From Sphingomonadaceae bacterium (lineage in GTDB: Bacteria; Pseudomonadota; Alphaproteobacteria; Sphingomonadales; Sphingomonadaceae): a stretch of 6,470 nucleotides of DNA. The stretch is taken from assembly GCA_019454625.1 (NCBI GenBank), contig JACFNY010000122.1, forward strand, positions 1 to 6,470, written 5' to 3'. The notes below the pieces were generated by a model. It made no database searches and had not been told where the DNA came from. It saw only the letters and a program-made list of their open reading frames with translations. This document shows positions 4,769-6,470 of this stretch, piece after piece (positions within the stretch are counted from its first letter, which is position 1; each line of letters opens with the position of its first letter). The translations under genes and the position numbers were made by a program.

Positions 4769-6470
4769 TTACCTGTTCTTGCGCCCCGCGATCAGACTGT
4801 CGACGACGGACGGGTCGGCAAGCGTCGTCGTGTCGCCGAGCGCGCCGAACTCGTTCTCGGCGATCTTGCGGAGGATGCGCCGCATGATCTTGCCGGAGCG
4901 CGTCTTGGGCAGCGCCGGGGTGAAATGGATGTGGTCGGGCGTCGCGATGGGGCCGATCTCGCGGCGCACCTCGGCCTTCAGCTCGGCTTCCAGCGCCGCG
5001 TCGCCCTCCACGCCCGCGATCGGCGTCACGTAGCAGTAGATGCCCTGGCCCTTGATGTCGTGCGGATAACCGACGACCGCGGCCTCGGCGACCTTCGGAT
5101 GGCCGACGAGCGCCGATTCCACCTCCGCCGTGCCGAGCCGATGGCCGGAGACGTTGAGCACGTCGTCGACGCGGCCGGTGATCCACCAGTAGCCGTCCGC
5201 GTCGCGGCGCGATCCGTCGCCGGTGAAGTAGAGGCCCTTGTAGGCGGAGAAATAGGTCTCGGCGAAGCGCTGGTGATCGCCGTAGAGGCTGCGCGCCTGC
5301 CCCGGCCACGAGCGCCTGAGGACGAGATTGCCCGAGGCCGGACCGTCGACGAACTTGCCGTCCGCGTCCACGAGCGCGGGCTCGATGCCGAAGAACGGCC
5401 GCGTCGCGCTACCCGGCTTGGTCGGGATCGCGCCGGGAAGCGGCGAGATCAGGATGCCGCCGGTCTCCGTCTGCCACCACGTGTCGATGATCGGCAGGCG
5501 CTCCTTGCCCGCGACGCGGTGATACCAGAGCCACGCCTCCGGGTTGATCGGCTCGCCCACGGTGCCGAGCAGCCGGAGCGAGGACAGGTCGTGCTTCAGC
5601 ACGGGCGCGTCGCCCTCGCGCATCAGCGCGCGGAGCGCGGTCGGCGCGGTATAGAAGGTGACGGGCCTGTGCTTCTCGATCACCGCCCAGAAGCGGTCGA
5701 CCGCCGGATAGTTGGGCACGCCCTCGAACATCAGCGTCGAGGCGCCGTTCGCGAGCGGGCCGTAGACGATGTAGCTGTGCCCGGTGACCCAGCCCACGTC
5801 GGCGGTGCACCAGTGGAGCGCGCCCTCGTCGCGCCAGTCGAACGCGTACTTGAAGGTGAGCGCGGTCCAGACCAGATAGCCCCCCGTGGTGTGCAGCACA
5901 CCCTTGGGTTTCCCGGTGGAACCCGATGTGTAGAGAATGAACAGCGGATCCTCGGCGTTCATCGGCTCGGCCGGGCAATCGGCGGAGGCCGCCTCGCGCG
6001 CCTCGTGCCACCACAGGTCGCGGTCGCACGTCATCGGCACCGCAGCGCCCGTGTTGCGCACGACGAGCACGCCCTTCACGTCGTGCCATGGCGTCGTCGA
6101 TGGTGAGCTTCAGCGGGATCGTCTTGCCGCCGCGCCGCCCCTCGTCGGCGGTGATGACGAAATCGCTTTTGGCATCGTCGATACGCCCGGCGACGGCGTC
6201 CGCCGAAAAGCCCGCGAAGACGACGCTGTGGACTGCGCCGATGCGGGCGCACGCCAGCATGGCGACGGCGGCCTCCGGGATCATCGGCAGGTAGATGGTC
6301 ACGCGGTCGCCCCTGGCGACGCCTATCGCCTTCAGCGCATTCGCGAAGCGGCACACCTCGGCGTGGAGTTCGGCGTAGGTCAGCGTCACGGAAGGCGTAT
6401 CGGGATCGTCCGCCTCCCAGACGATGGCGGGCTGTGCCGCGCGTGCCGGCAGGTGCCGGTCGACGCAGTT
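4769..6470 (-). pseudogene. acs: acetyl-CoA synthetase (Acs), frameshifted and truncated at the window edge
   Basis: Acs activates acetate with ATP to acetyl-AMP and then forms acetyl-CoA, in the cytoplasm. The 5' part enters from the right edge in one frame: [58 protein letters not shown] and [18 protein letters not shown], down to TIDDAMA at about 6084. Homology then continues in another frame from [13 protein letters not shown] (about 6085) to a TAA at 4769-4771. The second part has the AMP-binding loop [11 protein letters not shown], the TWWQTETGG pocket motif, [39 protein letters not shown] and [11 protein letters not shown] with the catalytic lysine that is also the usual acetylation site. 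All key motifs are intact; only the frame changes, equivalent to loss of 2 (+3n) or gain of 1 base. In the first frame translation would run to a stop at about 5409 and lack the catalytic C-terminus. Roughly 75-80 N-terminal residues lie outside the window. Family call is certain; real pseudogene versus sequencing error is not decidable here. Confidence 0.9.

Noticed and set aside
4925..6106. Long plus-strand open frame (393 codons) antisense to acs
   Set aside because: Low-complexity Arg/Asp/Val-rich translation opposite a strongly conserved enzyme; a codon-bias shadow.

Overview
The window is GC-rich bacterial chromosome with densely packed genes on both strands. The gene set and protein styles (an acetyl-CoA synthetase, a CsgG/HfaB-like protein, an ADP-ribose-pyrophosphatase-like Nudix enzyme with a PAGLVGDDG variant, and a beta-helix/diheme cytochrome pair) suggest an alphaproteobacterium, most likely of the Sphingomonadales. 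That placement is inference from sequence style; no rRNA or other phylogenetic marker is present. No tRNA, rRNA, CRISPR array, insertion sequence or phage gene was seen.

Layout. (1) Positions 1-322, minus strand: the N-terminal 107 residues of an N-acyl-D-amino-acid deacylase (D-aminoacylase)-type amidohydrolase, cut by the left edge. (2) A 95-bp divergent intergenic region with a sigma70-like promoter and a short perfect inverted repeat. (3) Positions 418-2636, plus strand: a two-gene operon joined by a TGATG overlap. It encodes an exported right-handed parallel beta-helix protein and an exported diheme c-type cytochrome. I recognise these as the conserved pair of NCBIfam families TIGR03805 and TIGR03806 (HNE_0200/SO2930 family), whose joint function is, to my knowledge, unknown. 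This is the best candidate for an undescribed system here. (4) Converging on it after only 4 bp, minus strand: folE (GTP cyclohydrolase I), preceded by a Nudix hydrolase gene in the same direction. (5) A strong intrinsic terminator ends the next upstream minus-strand gene and almost touches the Nudix start codon. (6) Positions 3848-4621, minus strand: an exported CsgG/HfaB-like protein without a lipobox. (7) Positions 4769-6470, minus strand: acetyl-CoA synthetase (acs), running off the right edge and interrupted by a frameshift near 6080-6092.

How the genes work together. The beta-helix and cytochrome proteins very probably act together in the periplasm or at the cell surface, as a redox protein with an elongated carbohydrate-binding-type scaffold. 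FolE and the Nudix enzyme may be co-transcribed, and a Nudix pyrophosphohydrolase is the classical second step after FolE in folate synthesis. However, this Nudix protein looks more like an ADP-ribose pyrophosphatase. Acs supplies acetyl-CoA from acetate if the frameshift is an artefact; if real, it destroys the enzyme. The CsgG-like protein stands alone, with no curli or holdfast partners in view.
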